NCBI RefSeq assembly: GCF_014269185.2
Contig: NZ_JABWRZ020000001.1
Location: 1,575,001 to 1,639,000 of the forward strand
DNA from: Pseudomonas oryzicola
GTDB taxonomy: Bacteria > Pseudomonadota > Gammaproteobacteria > Pseudomonadales > Pseudomonadaceae
DNA length: 64,000 nt
Direction of reading: 5' to 3'
Shown: one piece after another, positions 46,133 through 55,535 of the stretch
Layout: each line of letters begins with the position of its first letter
How positions within the stretch are numbered: the first letter of the stretch is position 1
Made by a program: the position numbers and the translations under genes
Notes under the pieces: model-generated
What the model was told of the DNA's origin: nothing
The model's input: only the letters and a program-made list of their open reading frames with translations
Databases searched by the model: none

Positions 46133-46591
46133 TTAGCGGAATTCTTCGGGGATGGCGTGGCGCAGCACGCCTTCCTCGAAGTCCAGCAGGCCGGCATCGC
46201 GCTGGGTGAGCAGGTAGTAGAGCAGGGTGTCGAGCGAACGCTGCGGCGGAACCTCCAGCGCCAGCATCTTCACCGCCTGTTCGGTCTCGCAGTTGCAGCC
46301 GAAGTCTTGCAGCGCCGCGCGTACCTGGTCCAGGGTTTCCGGGGGCTTGACGATAACCCGGAACACCGAGCTGCCGCTGCTGCGGCGCAGTTCGGCAAAC
46401 CAGGTTTCGCCGGCTTCTTCGCGGGTGGCGATCACGTCGCCCGGGGCAATACCGTAGACATGGAAGGGAATGTTGTCGACGGCATAGCCACCTTCCACGG
46501 CCCTGGCCCACAGCCCCTCGACCGAGGCCGGCGGATAGCCGTTTGCGTCCTGTTCCAGGCGGAACAAGACCTTCTTGTATGCGCTGTTCAC
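46133..46591 (-). CDS. DUF4265 domain-containing protein
   Basis: This 152-residue soluble protein matches the DUF4265 pattern: KVLFRLEQDANGYPPASVEGLWA at the start, then NIPFHVYGIAPGDVI and a C-terminal region rich in aspartate and glutamate. The function is unknown. It is downstream of, and 13 bp from, a DMT transporter gene on the same strand (stop at 46605), so the two are probably co-transcribed. No signal peptide or membrane segment is visible. Confidence 0.85.
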   Translation of the reverse strand: MNSAYKKVLFRLEQDANGYPPASVEGLWARAVEGGYAVDNIPFHVYGIAPGDVIATREEAGETWFAELRRSSGSSVFRVIVKPPETLDQVRAALQDFGCNCETEQAVKMLALEVPPQRSLDTLLYYLLTQRDAGLLDFEEGVLRHAIPEEFR

Positions 46592-46604
46592 TGTCTACCT
46601 CGCT

Positions 46605-47480
46605 TCAGCTGCGCGCCGGGCGCAGCACCAGCCACAACGCCGCACCGATCAGCAGGCCGCCGTACAGGTGCGCCATCGACAGCGGTTCGTCCAGCAGCCA
46701 TGCCCCCCACAATACGCCGAACACCGGAATCAGGAAGGTCACGGTGCTCGCCTTGACCGGGCCGATTTCCTCCAGCAGGCGGAAGTACAGGATGTAGGCG
46801 AATGCGGTACACAGCAAGCCCAGGCCCAGCAGCGACAGCCACACCTGCCAGCCGCCCCAGCTGGCCGGGGGCTGGCTCAGTGCGCTCCAGGCAAACAGCG
46901 GGCTGAGCATCAGGGTAGCGCCGAGCATGCTGCCCAGTGCCGACAGGCGGCTGTCCAGGCCGCTGACCCAGCGGCGCGCGAGGAAGCCGGCAAAGCCGTA
47001 GCAGGTGGTGGCTGCCAGGCAGGCGAGGGCGCCCTGCAGCAGGGCCAGGTCGAGGGCCACCGGGCCGGCACCGCTGAGGATGCCGACGCCGAACAGGCCG
47101 AGGAAGATGCCGCATAGCTTGGCCAGCGTCATTGGCTCGCGGAAGAACAGCGCACCGACCAGCACGCCCATCAGCGGCGTGGTGGCGTTGAAGATCGCCG
47201 AATAGCCGGCCGGTAACACCTGGGCGGCCACGGAATAGAAGGTGGCCGGAATGCCGGAGTTGATCATGCCCAGTACCAGGCAGGCGCCCAGCTTGCCCTG
47301 GAAGTCCCAGCGCACCCGGGCGGCGGCAAACAGCGCGACCAGGCCCAGGCAGGCGATGGATACGCGGAAAAATGCGGTCGGTAGCGTGCCAAGCTCCGGG
47401 GCGATGATGCGCATGAACAGGAAACTCGCCCCCCAGACGGCGGCAAGGGTCAGCAGGCGGGCTAGGGCGATGGGGCTCAC
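46605..47480 (-). CDS. DMT superfamily transporter (EamA family)
   Basis: This 291-residue integral membrane protein has two EamA repeats. Helices are visible from LARLLTLAAVWGASFLFMRI to LYGGLLIGAALWLVL, with the internal repeat around ALACLAATTCYGFAGFLARR. The substrate is unknown. I chose the GTG at 47480 because GGAGA lies just upstream and the first helix begins a few residues later. The same frame extends 192 codons further upstream without conservation and overlaps aceK on the opposite strand, so a longer product is not supported. It is divergent from aceK. Confidence 0.88.
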   Translation of the reverse strand: MSPIALARLLTLAAVWGASFLFMRIIAPELGTLPTAFFRVSIACLGLVALFAAARVRWDFQGKLGACLVLGMINSGIPATFYSVAAQVLPAGYSAIFNATTPLMGVLVGALFFREPMTLAKLCGIFLGLFGVGILSGAGPVALDLALLQGALACLAATTCYGFAGFLARRWVSGLDSRLSALGSMLGATLMLSPLFAWSALSQPPASWGGWQVWLSLLGLGLLCTAFAYILYFRLLEEIGPVKASTVTFLIPVFGVLWGAWLLDEPLSMAHLYGGLLIGAALWLVLRPARS

Positions 47481-47636
47481 AACGGTCTCCGGCGGCAGGG
47501 CAGGGCGCGAGTGTACGCCAGGGGGCGGGGGGATTCTTGTGCTTTCTTGCGCTGTAACCCTGCGTTGGCCCAATCGCCACCGCAAAGCCCAAGGGACGGC
47601 TAAGCTCTGTATTTCGCCCTGCACCGAGGCCCGCAC

Positions 47637-49352
47637 ATGCCCCAACCCTGGCCCGCCGTCGAGATTGCCCGGATGATCCTCGCCGGTTTCGACGACTACC
47701 GTGACCACTTCCGGCGCCTCACCCTCGGCGCCCGCAAGCGCTTCGAACAGGCGCGCTGGCAGGAAATCCAGCGTGCCGCTGCCGCTCGCATCAACCTCTA
47801 CGAAGAAAAGGTCGGCGAGGTCAACGGCTGGCTGCGCCAAGGGTTTGCCGAGGAGGTGCTGCTGGACGTGGCGCAATGGCCTCTTGTGAAGAACGCCTAC
47901 ATCCACCTGATCGACCCGCGCCTGGACGACGAGCTGGCCGAGACCTGGTACAACTCGCTGTTCTGCAGCCTGTTCAGCCACGACCTGATCAGCGACGGCT
48001 GCATGTTCATCCACACCACCCGGCCCTCCATGCGCAGCCGCGAACGTGCTGCGCAAACCTGCACCTATCGGCCTGTCGGTGGTCTGAAAGGCTTGCTGCG
48101 GGCGGTATTTGCCGATTACCCGTTCGATGTGCCGTACGGCGACCTGGAGGGCGACCTGGCGCGCCTGGAAGAGCAGTTGCGCGACTGCCTGCCGGACTGG
48201 GTATGCAAGGACCCGGCCCTGGCCCTGGAGTTGTTCGTGCCGGTGCTGTACCGCAACAAGGGGGCCTACCTGGTCGGCCGGCTATACAACAGCGACGAGC
48301 AGTGGCCGCTGGTGATTCCGCTGCTGCACCGCGAAGGGCATGGCATCGAGGCCGATGCGCTGATCACCGACGAGGCCGAGGTGTCGATCATCTTTTCCTT
48401 CACGCGCTCGTACTTCATGGTCGATGTGCCGGTGCCGGCGGAGTTCGTCAACTTTCTCAAGCGTATTCTGCCGGGCAAGCACATTGCCGAGCTGTACACC
48501 TCCATTGGTTTCTACAAGCACGGCAAGTCGGAGTTCTACCGGGAGCTGATCAACCACCTGGCCAGCAGCGACGACCGCTTCGTCATGGCGCCCGGGGTAC
48601 GTGGCATGGTCATGAGCGTGTTCACCCTGCCGGGTTTCAATACCGTGTTCAAGATCATCAAGGACCGCTTTTCGCCATCGAAGACAGTCGACCGCGCCAC
48701 GGTGATCGACAAGTACCGGCTGGTGAAGAGTGTCGATCGGGTGGGGCGCATGGCCGATACCCAGGAGTTTGCCGATTTCCGCTTCCCGCGCGGCAAGTTC
48801 GAGCCGGAGTGCCTGGCCGAGCTGCTGGAGGTGGCGCCCTCGACCGTGGCGCTGGAGGGCGACACGGTGCTGATTCGCCACTGCTGGACCGAGCGGCGCA
48901 TGACGCCACTGAACCTGTACCTGGAGCAGGCCAGCGAAGCGCAGGTGCTGGAGGCGCTGGAGGATTACGGCCTTGCCATCAAGCAGCTGGCGGCAGCGAA
49001 TATCTTCCCTGGCGACATGCTGCTGAAGAATTTTGGCGTTACCCGGCATGGCCGGGTGGTGTTCTATGACTATGACGAAATCAGCTTCCTGACCGAGGTC
49101 AACTTCCGCCACATCCCGCCGCCGCGCTACCCGGAAGACGAGATGTCGGGCGAGCCGTGGTACTCGATCGGGCCGCATGATGTGTTTCCCGAAGAATTTC
49201 CGCCGTTCCTGTTCGCCGATATCGGCCAGCGTCGGTTGTTCAGCCGCCTGCATGGGGAGCTGTACGACGCGGATTACTGGAAGGGGCTGCAGGCGGCGAT
49301 ACGCGAGGGGAAAGTGATCGATGTGTTTCCGTATCGGCGCAAGGGGCGGTGA
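47637..49352 (+). CDS. aceK: Isocitrate dehydrogenase kinase/phosphatase
   Basis: This 571-residue bifunctional enzyme phosphorylates and dephosphorylates isocitrate dehydrogenase, diverting carbon to the glyoxylate bypass during growth on acetate or fatty acids. Full length for the family. Recognisable segments are the ATP-binding [17 protein letters not shown] near residue 320, the catalytic region [19 protein letters not shown], and [22 protein letters not shown] near 475. In this organism it stands alone rather than in an aceBAK operon, the usual arrangement in pseudomonads. A REP pair follows its stop. Confidence 0.95.
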   Translation: MPQPWPAVEIARMILAGFDDYRDHFRRLTLGARKRFEQARWQEIQRAAAARINLYEEKVGEVNGWLRQGFAEEVLLDVAQWPLVKNAYIHLIDPRLDDELAETWYNSLFCSLFSHDLISDGCMFIHTTRPSMRSRERAAQTCTYRPVGGLKGLLRAVFADYPFDVPYGDLEGDLARLEEQLRDCLPDWVCKDPALALELFVPVLYRNKGAYLVGRLYNSDEQWPLVIPLLHREGHGIEADALITDEAEVSIIFSFTRSYFMVDVPVPAEFVNFLKRILPGKHIAELYTSIGFYKHGKSEFYRELINHLASSDDRFVMAPGVRGMVMSVFTLPGFNTVFKIIKDRFSPSKTVDRATVIDKYRLVKSVDRVGRMADTQEFADFRFPRGKFEPECLAELLEVAPSTVALEGDTVLIRHCWTERRMTPLNLYLEQASEAQVLEALEDYGLAIKQLAAANIFPGDMLLKNFGVTRHGRVVFYDYDEISFLTEVNFRHIPPPRYPEDEMSGEPWYSIGPHDVFPEEFPPFLFADIGQRRLFSRLHGELYDADYWKGLQAAIREGKVIDVFPYRRKGR

Positions 49353-49370
49353 CTGTGCTTTAGCAGGCCC

Positions 49371-49464
49371 GGCCTCTTCGCGGGTAAACCCGCTCCCAAA
49401 GATACGGCACAGTACGCGAAACCAGTGGGGTGCCTGTGGGAGCGGGTTTACCCGCGAAGAGGCC
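49371..49464. repeat. REP palindrome pair (REPIN-like), inverted
   Basis: GGCCTCTTCGCGGGTAAACC and its inverted counterpart ending CCCGCGAAGAGGCC lie about 40 bp apart, between the convergent aceK and DUF6279 genes. The copies differ slightly from the pair at 3424 (AAA versus GAA in the loop) and match the pair at 63531. Confidence 0.85.
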
Positions 49465-49475
49465 GGGCCTGCTTG

Positions 49476-50342
49476 TCACCGTTCCCCCTTCAAGCACTTC
49501 AATTCGCTGAAATTGGTGCGCACCTGGCCCAGCCGCTCCTGCAGGAACCGCCGCTGCTGCGGCGTGCTCTGCTGCACCAGGTCCACCAGCAGGCTACGTG
49601 CCTGCCGTTCGGTGTTCTGATACGCCGCGCGATACGCCGGCGTCCACAAGCTCTCCTTGCGCTGCAGCAAGGTCGCCAGGCGCGGTTCGAAGCTGGCGTC
49701 GTTACGCTGGTTCATCGCCAGCAGCAGTTGCTGCTGCCAGTGGGCGCGGTTGGCGATCCATTCGCGGTTCTGGTCGCCCAGCGCCTCGGACCAGGCCCGC
49801 ACCCGCTGCTGCTGCACCGGGGTCAGCTCGCCAAACCAGGGCGTGAGGCGTTTTTCCATGCGTTCGGCACGGCGGGCAATCTGTTTCGACAGCGGCGTAT
49901 CGACATACTGTTTCTGCCGTTCGGCGATGTCGTCGCGGAAGGCATCCCGCATCTCCGCCACCTGGGCGTCACTCATGCCGCGCAGCAGTTCAGTGGCCGA
50001 CGGGGTGATTTCCTCGGCCACCCGGCCAATCGCCTCGCGGGCTTCGCGGGTGCGTTGCTGCAGGGCCTGGTCGGTTACCTGGTCGTCGGCCACCATGTCG
50101 CGTATCCGGTCCAGCCAGTCGAGGTAACCGGGCAATTGGGTCTGGCAATGCCAGGCCAGGTGTTCGCGCAGGCGGTCGTCGAGCATGGCCTTCTGTTCAC
50201 GGTTCATGTCCAGGTAGTCGCCCAGCGACCATGGCACCAGGCGGTCGAGGTTGCGGTAGGCCAGGTCAATGCGGCTGCAGGCGGCCACCGCCATGACGAA
50301 GCCGATGGCGATGAGCAGGGCTTTGGACAGGCGTAGCGGCAT
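49476..50342 (-). CDS. DUF6279 family lipoprotein
   Basis: This 288-residue protein has a lipoprotein signal peptide ending in the lipobox VAAC near residue 22 (LLIAIGFVMAVAACSRIDLAY). The mature part is a helical domain beginning YRNLDRLVPWSLGDYLDMN with the usual DUF6279 continuation, including LREHLAWHCQTQLPGYLDWL. The function is unknown; it is probably anchored in the outer membrane facing the periplasm. I chose the ATG at 50342 because it begins the signal peptide and AAGGAAC precedes it. The frame continues to 50408, but those residues are not signal-like. Confidence 0.9.
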   Translation of the reverse strand: MPLRLSKALLIAIGFVMAVAACSRIDLAYRNLDRLVPWSLGDYLDMNREQKAMLDDRLREHLAWHCQTQLPGYLDWLDRIRDMVADDQVTDQALQQRTREAREAIGRVAEEITPSATELLRGMSDAQVAEMRDAFRDDIAERQKQYVDTPLSKQIARRAERMEKRLTPWFGELTPVQQQRVRAWSEALGDQNREWIANRAHWQQQLLLAMNQRNDASFEPRLATLLQRKESLWTPAYRAAYQNTERQARSLLVDLVQQSTPQQRRFLQERLGQVRTNFSELKCLKGER

Positions 50343-50473
50343 GGGCTGTTCCTTGCTGAGGCTTGCCAGACGGTAGACGCAAGGGGGCGGCTGACGGTTC
50401 CACTGCATCAGCGGTCGGGCGGCGCGCTGGCTTCAGGTGTAGAATAGCCGCCTTGTCTTGAGGATCATCGGAA

Positions 50474-51310
50474 ATGGCTCTGCTTGGGCGTTACAACAGT
50501 TTGCAAATCGTGAAACACGTGGACTTCGGCCTGTACCTGGATGGCGGTGCCGACGGCGAGATCCTGCTGCCCGCGCGCTACATCCCGAAAAACGCCGAAA
50601 CCGAAGTCGATGACTGGTTGAACGTGTTCCTCTACCTGGACAGCGAAGACCAGCTGATTGCCACCACCGAAAAGCCCAAGGTGCAGGTCGGCGAGTTCGC
50701 CAGCCTCAAGGTCAAGGACATCAACGGGGCCGGCATCTTCCTCGATTGGGGCCTGTCCAAGGACCTGCTGATGCCGTACTCGGAAGAGGCGCGGCCGCTG
50801 AAGATCGGCGACTATTGCGTGGTCCACGTCTACCTCGACAAGCGCACCCGCCGCATCACCGCCACCTCGCGCCTGGACCGCTACCTCGACCGCACCCCGG
50901 CGGACTACCAGGTAGGCCAGCCGGTCGAGCTGCTGGTGGCCGGCGAAACGCCGATGGGCTTCAAGGCCATCATCAACAACCGCCACTGGGGCCTGATCCA
51001 CAAGAACGAGGTGTTCAAGTTCCTGCGTTCGGGCATGCACGAAAAGGGCTTCATCAAGGAAGTGCGCCACGACGGCAAGATCGCCCTCAGCCTGCAACCG
51101 GTGGGCGCGGCCCTGGCCGACAGCCTGCAGGAGCAGATCATGGCACGCCTGGAGGCCGAAGGCGGGGTGCTGGGGGTGTGTGACAAGAGCGACCCGGCGC
51201 TGATCAGCAAGCTGTTCAACGTCAGCAAGGGCAACTTCAAGAAGGCCATTGGCGGCCTGTTCAAGCAGGGCCGTATCGTCATCCATGACGATCGGATCGA
51301 GAAGGCCTGA
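50474..51310 (+). CDS. cvfB: S1-like RNA-binding protein, CvfB/YitL family
   Basis: This 278-residue cytoplasmic protein has S1-like OB folds and a C-terminal winged helix, as in CvfB of Staphylococcus. Seen in order: the N-terminal VKHVDFGLYLDGGADGEILL; a second S1 motif GAGIFLDWGLSKDLLMP near residue 85; GFKAIINNRHWGLIHKNEVF near 175; and the winged-helix part SKLFNVSKGNFKKAIGGLFK at the end. CvfB-type proteins bind RNA and affect expression of other genes; the role in Pseudomonas is not established. It converges on the next gene with no gap. Confidence 0.9.
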   Translation: MALLGRYNSLQIVKHVDFGLYLDGGADGEILLPARYIPKNAETEVDDWLNVFLYLDSEDQLIATTEKPKVQVGEFASLKVKDINGAGIFLDWGLSKDLLMPYSEEARPLKIGDYCVVHVYLDKRTRRITATSRLDRYLDRTPADYQVGQPVELLVAGETPMGFKAIINNRHWGLIHKNEVFKFLRSGMHEKGFIKEVRHDGKIALSLQPVGAALADSLQEQIMARLEAEGGVLGVCDKSDPALISKLFNVSKGNFKKAIGGLFKQGRIVIHDDRIEKA

Positions 51311-51691
51311 TCAGGCCTGCACGAAGGTACGGAAGTCCAGCTGCTCGCCACCCGGGCGGGTGTCGCGCAGCAGCGAATCGCGGTCGGCACTGAGCGCCAG
51401 GCTGATGGTCGAGCGGCGCTTGCCGGGGTTGCGCACTTCCATCTGCTCCTGATGGGCGCGCAGGAAGTTGGTCGGCACTTTCAGGTGCTGCAGCTCATCG
51501 CTTTCCGGGGTGTGCAGCAGCAGGTTGACCCAGTCGGGCTGGCCCTTGCGCAGCAGCGCCACCGGCACCTCGAACCACCACAGGTTGCGTTTGCGGTCGA
51601 GAATGGCGAACAGGGTATTGGCGCTGGTCAGCACCGGCCGGGCCAATGCCTGGTTGCGCCGGGCGATGGCGGCGGGTTTGTCGAGTTTCAT
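51311..51691 (-). CDS. Conserved hypothetical protein
   Basis: I do not recognise a family for this 126-residue soluble protein. It has a compact pattern without signal peptide or membrane helix: LDRKRNLWWFEVPVALL near the middle, then TPESDELQHLKVPTNFLR and a basic stretch ending in RPGGEQLDF. Codon use and the tight packing against cvfB (adjacent stops) support a real gene. A ribosome-binding signal (AGGAACC) precedes the ATG. Confidence 0.7.
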   Translation of the reverse strand: MKLDKPAAIARRNQALARPVLTSANTLFAILDRKRNLWWFEVPVALLRKGQPDWVNLLLHTPESDELQHLKVPTNFLRAHQEQMEVRNPGKRRSTISLALSADRDSLLRDTRPGGEQLDFRTFVQA

Positions 51692-51889
51692 GCAGGTTCC
51701 TGCGGGTTGACGCTATGAAGGCCTGCATTGTGAGGGGTGGCACCCGGCGCGGCAAGGCTTGCAGTCTGCCATGCCTGCAATGATGCCGCTTGGCTCATGC
51801 ATATGTGATTCATTGAAACTCCTGGCGAAGGGCCTGGGTCCACCGACTGTCGACACGGTCCACGTGTCTCCAGTTGCAGGAGTTTTGCC

Positions 51890-52069
51890 ATGAGCGGTAC
51901 CAAAGACAAAGCCAAGGGGTTGGCCAACGAAGCGATCGGTAACGTCAAGCAGGGTGTTGGCAAAGTCACCGACAATGACAGGCTGCGCGCCGAGGGCGAG
52001 GCGCAGGAGCTGAAAGGTGAGGGGCAGCAGATCAAGGGCAATGTGAAGGATGCAGTGAAAAAGCCTTGA
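51890..52069 (+). CDS. CsbD family stress protein
   Basis: This 59-residue hydrophilic protein of the CsbD family starts [20 protein letters not shown] and contains the repeated lysine/glutamate helix pattern [20 protein letters not shown]. CsbD-like proteins are small, abundant, stress-induced proteins of unknown biochemical role. GCAGGAG precedes the ATG at 51890. It is monocistronic, followed by a hairpin at 52086. Confidence 0.9.
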   Translation: MSGTKDKAKGLANEAIGNVKQGVGKVTDNDRLRAEGEAQELKGEGQQIKGNVKDAVKKP

Positions 52070-52085
52070 TGTGAGTGTCGAATCG

Positions 52086-52114
52086 GCCTCTTCGCGTTTG
52101 CCCCGCGAGGAGGC
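52086..52114. terminator. Hairpin downstream of the CsbD gene
   Basis: GCCTCTTCGCG pairs with CGCGAGGAGGC (one mismatch) around a 7-nt loop, 17 bp after the CsbD stop. It resembles a REP half without the usual flank and lacks a strong T-run. Confidence 0.45.
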
Positions 52115-52221
52115 TGTTACTGGCGTAAGAAAATTCCTGAAGCATTGCCGGGAGCAACGCACTGCCGACAGGGTCTATTAGACTTGTCCGTTGAACCGAT
52201 CAAGCGGCGAAAGGAGACGCT

Positions 52222-53181
52222 ATGATTTTCCCCGACCTGCGCGGCCTGCCCTTGCACCGCGTGCTGGTACGTACAGTCAAGGAATTCCTTGACGACGAGA
52301 TGTCCACCTACGCCTCGGCATTGGCTTATCAGGCACTGTTTTCGCTGTTCCCTTTTCTGCTGTTCCTGATAGCGCTGATCGGCTTTCTGCACTTGCCGGA
52401 CTTCTTCTCCTGGCTGCGCCTGCAGTCGGAACTGGTGCTGCCGCCCCAGGCACTGGAGCAGGTGAACCCGGTGATCGACCAGTTGCAACAGTCCAAGGGC
52501 GGGTTGCTGTCGGTGGGTATCGTGATCGCCCTGTGGACCGCCTCGGCCGGTGTGCGCCTGATGATGAGCGCGATGAACGCCGCCTACGACGTACCCGAGG
52601 GGCGCCCGGCCTGGAAGCGCATGCCGCTGTCGATTTTCTACACGGTAGGCTTGGCCGGCATGCTGCTGGTGGCGGCCGCGCTGATGGTGCTGGGCCCGCA
52701 GGTCATGGAATGGATCGCTGCGCAGGTTGGCATGCAGGAGTACATCGTCATCTTGTGGACCGTACTGCGCTGGCCGGTGATCGTCATTCTGCTGATGGTC
52801 GCAGTGGCGGTGATCTACTACGTGATGCCGGATGTGAAACAGGAGTTTCGCTTCATCACGCCGGGCTCGGTGTTGGCGGTGGTGGTGTGGATCGTGGCAT
52901 CGCTGGGCTTTGCCTATTACGTGAAGACCTTTGCCGACTACAACGCCATGTACGGCAGCATTGGTGCAATCATCGTGCTGTTGCTGTATTTCTACATTTC
53001 CGCTGCGGTGTTGCTGCTGGGCGCGGAGATGAACGCCGTGATCGAGCATATGTCCAGCGAGGGCAAGAACCCGGGCGAAAAGGAAGCTGCCGAGCACACG
53101 CCCCACGCCACCATTACCGTGCTGGGCCATGAACACCCGGTACCCAGCGAGCACCAACCTACCGAGCCGAACCCCCGATGA
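52222..53181 (+). CDS. YihY/BrkB family inner-membrane protein
   Basis: This 319-residue protein of the YihY/virulence factor BrkB family has six predicted membrane helices. Family motifs are [20 protein letters not shown] near residue 35, [21 protein letters not shown] near 105, and the terminal region [20 protein letters not shown]. The old annotation as ribonuclease BN is not supported for this family; the function is unknown. Its stop overlaps the deformylase start in ATGA, so the two are translationally coupled. The C-terminal tail is charged and cytoplasmic. Confidence 0.92.
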   Translation: MIFPDLRGLPLHRVLVRTVKEFLDDEMSTYASALAYQALFSLFPFLLFLIALIGFLHLPDFFSWLRLQSELVLPPQALEQVNPVIDQLQQSKGGLLSVGIVIALWTASAGVRLMMSAMNAAYDVPEGRPAWKRMPLSIFYTVGLAGMLLVAAALMVLGPQVMEWIAAQVGMQEYIVILWTVLRWPVIVILLMVAVAVIYYVMPDVKQEFRFITPGSVLAVVVWIVASLGFAYYVKTFADYNAMYGSIGAIIVLLLYFYISAAVLLLGAEMNAVIEHMSSEGKNPGEKEAAEHTPHATITVLGHEHPVPSEHQPTEPNPR

Positions 53182-53714
53182 TCCGCGACATTCTCAAGAT
53201 GGGTGACGAACGCCTGCTGCGCATCGCCCCGCCCGTACCCCAGCACATGTTCGGCAGCGCCGAGTTGCAGCAACTGATCGACGACATGTTCGAAACCATG
53301 CATCACGTCGGCGGGGTCGGCCTGGCGGCGCCGCAGGTCGGCATCGACCTGCAGCTGGTGATCTTTGGCTTCGAGCGCAGCGAGCGGTACCCGGATGCCG
53401 AACCGGTGCCGCAGACCATCCTGCTCAACCCGCTGATTACGCCAACCTCCAGCGAAATGGAGGACGGTTGGGAAGGCTGCCTGTCGGTACCTGGCCTGCG
53501 TGGCGTGGTGCCGCGTTTCAAGCACATCTGCTATACCGGCCTCGACCCCCAGGGCAAGCCGATCGAGCGCTTTGCCGAAGGCTTCCATGCCCGGGTGGTG
53601 CAGCACGAATGCGACCACCTGATCGGCCGCCTGTACCCGTCACGCATCCAGGACTTCTCCCGGTTCGGCTACACCGAGGTGCTGTTCCCCGGGCTTGACT
53701 CCAGCGACGACTGA
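53178..53714 (+). CDS. def: Peptide deformylase
   Basis: This 178-residue peptide deformylase removes the formyl group from nascent proteins. The three family motifs are visible: [10 protein letters not shown] near residue 48, EGCLSVPG near 97 with the metal-binding Cys, and QHECDHLIG near 139 with the two metal-binding His and the catalytic Glu. It is coupled to the upstream YihY gene by a 4-bp overlap. It is not adjacent to fmt, so it is probably a second copy in addition to the def of the def-fmt operon. Its 3' end overlaps the convergent GNAT gene. Confidence 0.93.
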   Translation: MIRDILKMGDERLLRIAPPVPQHMFGSAELQQLIDDMFETMHHVGGVGLAAPQVGIDLQLVIFGFERSERYPDAEPVPQTILLNPLITPTSSEMEDGWEGCLSVPGLRGVVPRFKHICYTGLDPQGKPIERFAEGFHARVVQHECDHLIGRLYPSRIQDFSRFGYTEVLFPGLDSSDD

Positions 53715-54037
53715 CCCCACTGCAGGGCTACCAGGCGTTTGCTGCGCTGGTAGCGCAGCAGGCGGCCAGCCAGGGCTTCCGGCAGGTGCCCGGCCGAGGC
53801 GAAGCCCAGGCGCTGGTAGAAGGCTGCAAGGTCCGGATGGCAGAACAGCCAGGTCGGCCCGCCTGCCTGCGCCAGCGCCGCCTCGATCAAGCGCCCGGCT
53901 GTCCCCTGGCGACGCCATTGCGGGTCGACGAACAATCCACTCAGCCAGAAACCGTTGCCTGCCGCACTCAGGCTCAACCCGGCGATGATGCCCGGAGCCC
54001 GGGCTACCCACAGTTGCCCGTCGCCCGCAGCACGCAT
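53669..54037 (-). CDS. GNAT family N-acetyltransferase
   Basis: This Gcn5-related acetyltransferase shows the acetyl-CoA motif [21 protein letters not shown] and the C-terminal strand/helix [22 protein letters not shown]. From the first ATG (54037) it has 122 residues, but the fold needs the preceding helices. The frame continues upstream with plausible GNAT sequence (SPLSAAERPLLNHFYRQHGT), and no ATG, GTG or TTG is available there. An ATT codon at 54119-54121 has AGGA 6 nt upstream and may be the true start. The 3' end overlaps def by 46 bp on the opposite strand. The substrate is unknown. Confidence 0.8.
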   Translation of the reverse strand: MRAAGDGQLWVARAPGIIAGLSLSAAGNGFWLSGLFVDPQWRRQGTAGRLIEAALAQAGGPTWLFCHPDLAAFYQRLGFASAGHLPEALAGRLLRYQRSKRLVALQWGQSSLESSPGNSTSV

Positions 54038-54121
54038 GCGCGTGCCGTGCTGGCGGTAAAAATGGTTCAGCAGCGGGCGTTCGGCGGCCGACAGTGGCGA
54101 ACATTGAAGATTGGCTGAAAT

Positions 54122-54390
54122 GGCGAGTCCTGCCCTGAAAGGTGGCCAAAAGCTCTGGCCTGACGAGTTGCGGCCACGTTGTCGCAGATTGTTGCAAATC
54201 CTGCAAGGCTGAATATCCGACTGTGGGGTTCAACTATTCAGGGCCGAGAGTAGACTTTCAAGCATCCCCCCTGGCAGTACGAAGCGGGATCGGTACTTCG
54301 TGCCATCTCTACCGCAGATGGCAACTTCTCCGCGCCGTTACGGCAATAGAAGTCAATCGATCAGCTTGAACGCTTGAAAGGCAGACTCAC
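54122..54390. other. Intergenic region upstream of the DUF2790 gene, no gene seen
   Basis: This 269-bp gap (353 bp if the GNAT gene starts at 54037) is less GC-rich than its surroundings and has short ORFs without ribosome-binding signals or family matches. It should hold the promoters of the GNAT gene (leftward) and the DUF2790 gene (rightward). I could not identify a specific box. Confidence 0.5.
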
Positions 54391-54648
54391 ATGAAACCAT
54401 TACTGATTCTTGCATTGGTCGGTATGTCCTCGTTCGCCCTCGCCGACGAGGCCAAACCCGTCAGCAGCGAGCCCCTGGCCCAGCAATACGACTATTCGAT
54501 GAATCTGGATATCAAGCGGGTGATCAACCTGTCGACCATCCCCAACGTCTGCGAAGTGGTCCCGGCGACCATGACCTACGAGGACCACCAGGGGCAGGTG
54601 CATACCATCCAGTACCGTGCCATGGGTGAGGGTTGCCAGCAGGGTTGA
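54391..54648 (+). CDS. DUF2790 domain-containing periplasmic protein
   Basis: This 85-residue secreted protein has a signal peptide (MKPLLILALVGMSSFALA) and the DUF2790 core YDYSMNLDIKRVINLSTIP followed by CEVVPATMTYEDHQGQVHTI. Two cysteines (in VCEVV and EGCQQ) could form a disulfide. Pseudomonads carry several such paralogues, some copper- or stress-related; the function is unknown. Confidence 0.88.
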   Translation: MKPLLILALVGMSSFALADEAKPVSSEPLAQQYDYSMNLDIKRVINLSTIPNVCEVVPATMTYEDHQGQVHTIQYRAMGEGCQQG

Positions 54649-54777
54649 CCAGGTCGTTGTCTGATGTGGGTGGCCCCTGCGGCGGTCTGTTGCCCCGAGG
54701 CCACCTGCGCACTTCCCTTCCGCAGCGCACTCATGGCACGCTCTACGCCGCTTTCTTGAGCCGCAGTCGAGCCTTGC

Positions 54778-55404
54778 ATGCCTTTCTCCAACGGTTTCCT
54801 CCTCAGCCTGTCCCTGTGCCTGGATATCGGCATCGCCAATATCGCCATGATTACCCTGGCCATGCAGCGCGGTTTTCTCCAGGGCTTCTGGCTGGGCCTC
54901 GGCACCTGCGTCGGCGACCTGCTGTATGCCATCGCCGCACTCGCCGGTATGACCGTGCTGCTGCAGTTCGAATCGGTGCGCTGGGCGCTGTGGCTGGGTG
55001 GTTCGGTGCTGCTGGTGTGGTTTGCGCTGAAAATGCTGCTGGCGGCGTGGCGCGGCGGGCACATGGAGGCGCGGGCCGAGGTGGTGGTGGAATCGGGCTG
55101 GCGCGAATTCCTGCGCGGTGTCTTCCTGGCCATGTCGTCGCCCAGCGCCATCTTGTGGTTTGCCGCGGTGGGGGGCGTGCTGATCTCCCGTTCCGGCGGC
55201 GGCAGCCTGCTGGAGGTCGGGTTGTTCCTCGGCGGTTTCTTCGCGGCTGGGCTGGTGTGGTGCGTTGGCTTGTGTGGCATTGCCAGCCATGGCGGGCGCT
55301 TGCTGGGTGACCGGTTGCTGACCTGGTCGTATCTGCTGTCGGCGGCAATCTTCTGCTATTTTGCAGCGTACGTGATCGTGTCGGGGTATCGGGAGTTCGT
55401 TTGA
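54778..55404 (+). CDS. LysE family translocator
   Basis: This 208-residue inner-membrane protein of the LysE/RhtB amino-acid exporter family has about six hydrophobic segments. It starts with the conserved pattern FLLSLSLCLDIGIANIAMI (variant of the LysE N-terminus) and QRGFLQGFWLGLGTCVGDLLYA near residue 40, then FLRGVFLAMSSPSAILWFAAVG near 115. Its substrate, probably an amino acid or analogue, is unknown. It has its own transcription unit between the DUF2790 gene and the ECF operon. Confidence 0.9.
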   Translation: MPFSNGFLLSLSLCLDIGIANIAMITLAMQRGFLQGFWLGLGTCVGDLLYAIAALAGMTVLLQFESVRWALWLGGSVLLVWFALKMLLAAWRGGHMEARAEVVVESGWREFLRGVFLAMSSPSAILWFAAVGGVLISRSGGGSLLEVGLFLGGFFAAGLVWCVGLCGIASHGGRLLGDRLLTWSYLLSAAIFCYFAAYVIVSGYREFV

Positions 55405-55448
55405 GCAGGTCGGCCCATTGCCGCTCCGCCAGAAATATTTCCAGGCCT

Positions 55449-55475
55449 TGTCGATTGCCCCGTCCTCGGATCGAC
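55449..55475 (+). promoter_or_regulatory. ECF42-type promoter for the sigma factor operon
   Basis: TGTCGA is followed by 17 bases and CGAC, 61 bp before the start of the first gene at 55536. TGTCGA (-35) with a CGA/TC-type -10 is, from my knowledge, the target of ECF42 sigma factors. The operon's last gene encodes such a factor, so autoregulation is likely. Confidence 0.7.
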
Positions 55476-55535
55476 CATAGGTGAAGGCACGCTGCCGGCG
55501 TTGCCGCCACCCATGACCTGTCGGAGGAACCCCCG

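Noticed and set aside
47481-48056. Longer form of the second DMT transporter (start at 48056)
   Set aside because: The extra 192 codons lie antisense to aceK, are unlike any DMT protein, and a ribosome-binding site supports the GTG at 47480.
53640-54233. Alternative minus-strand ORF of 197 codons over the GNAT gene
   Set aside because: It is in a different frame and its translation has no GNAT motifs; the frame ending at 53669 carries the acetyl-CoA binding motif.
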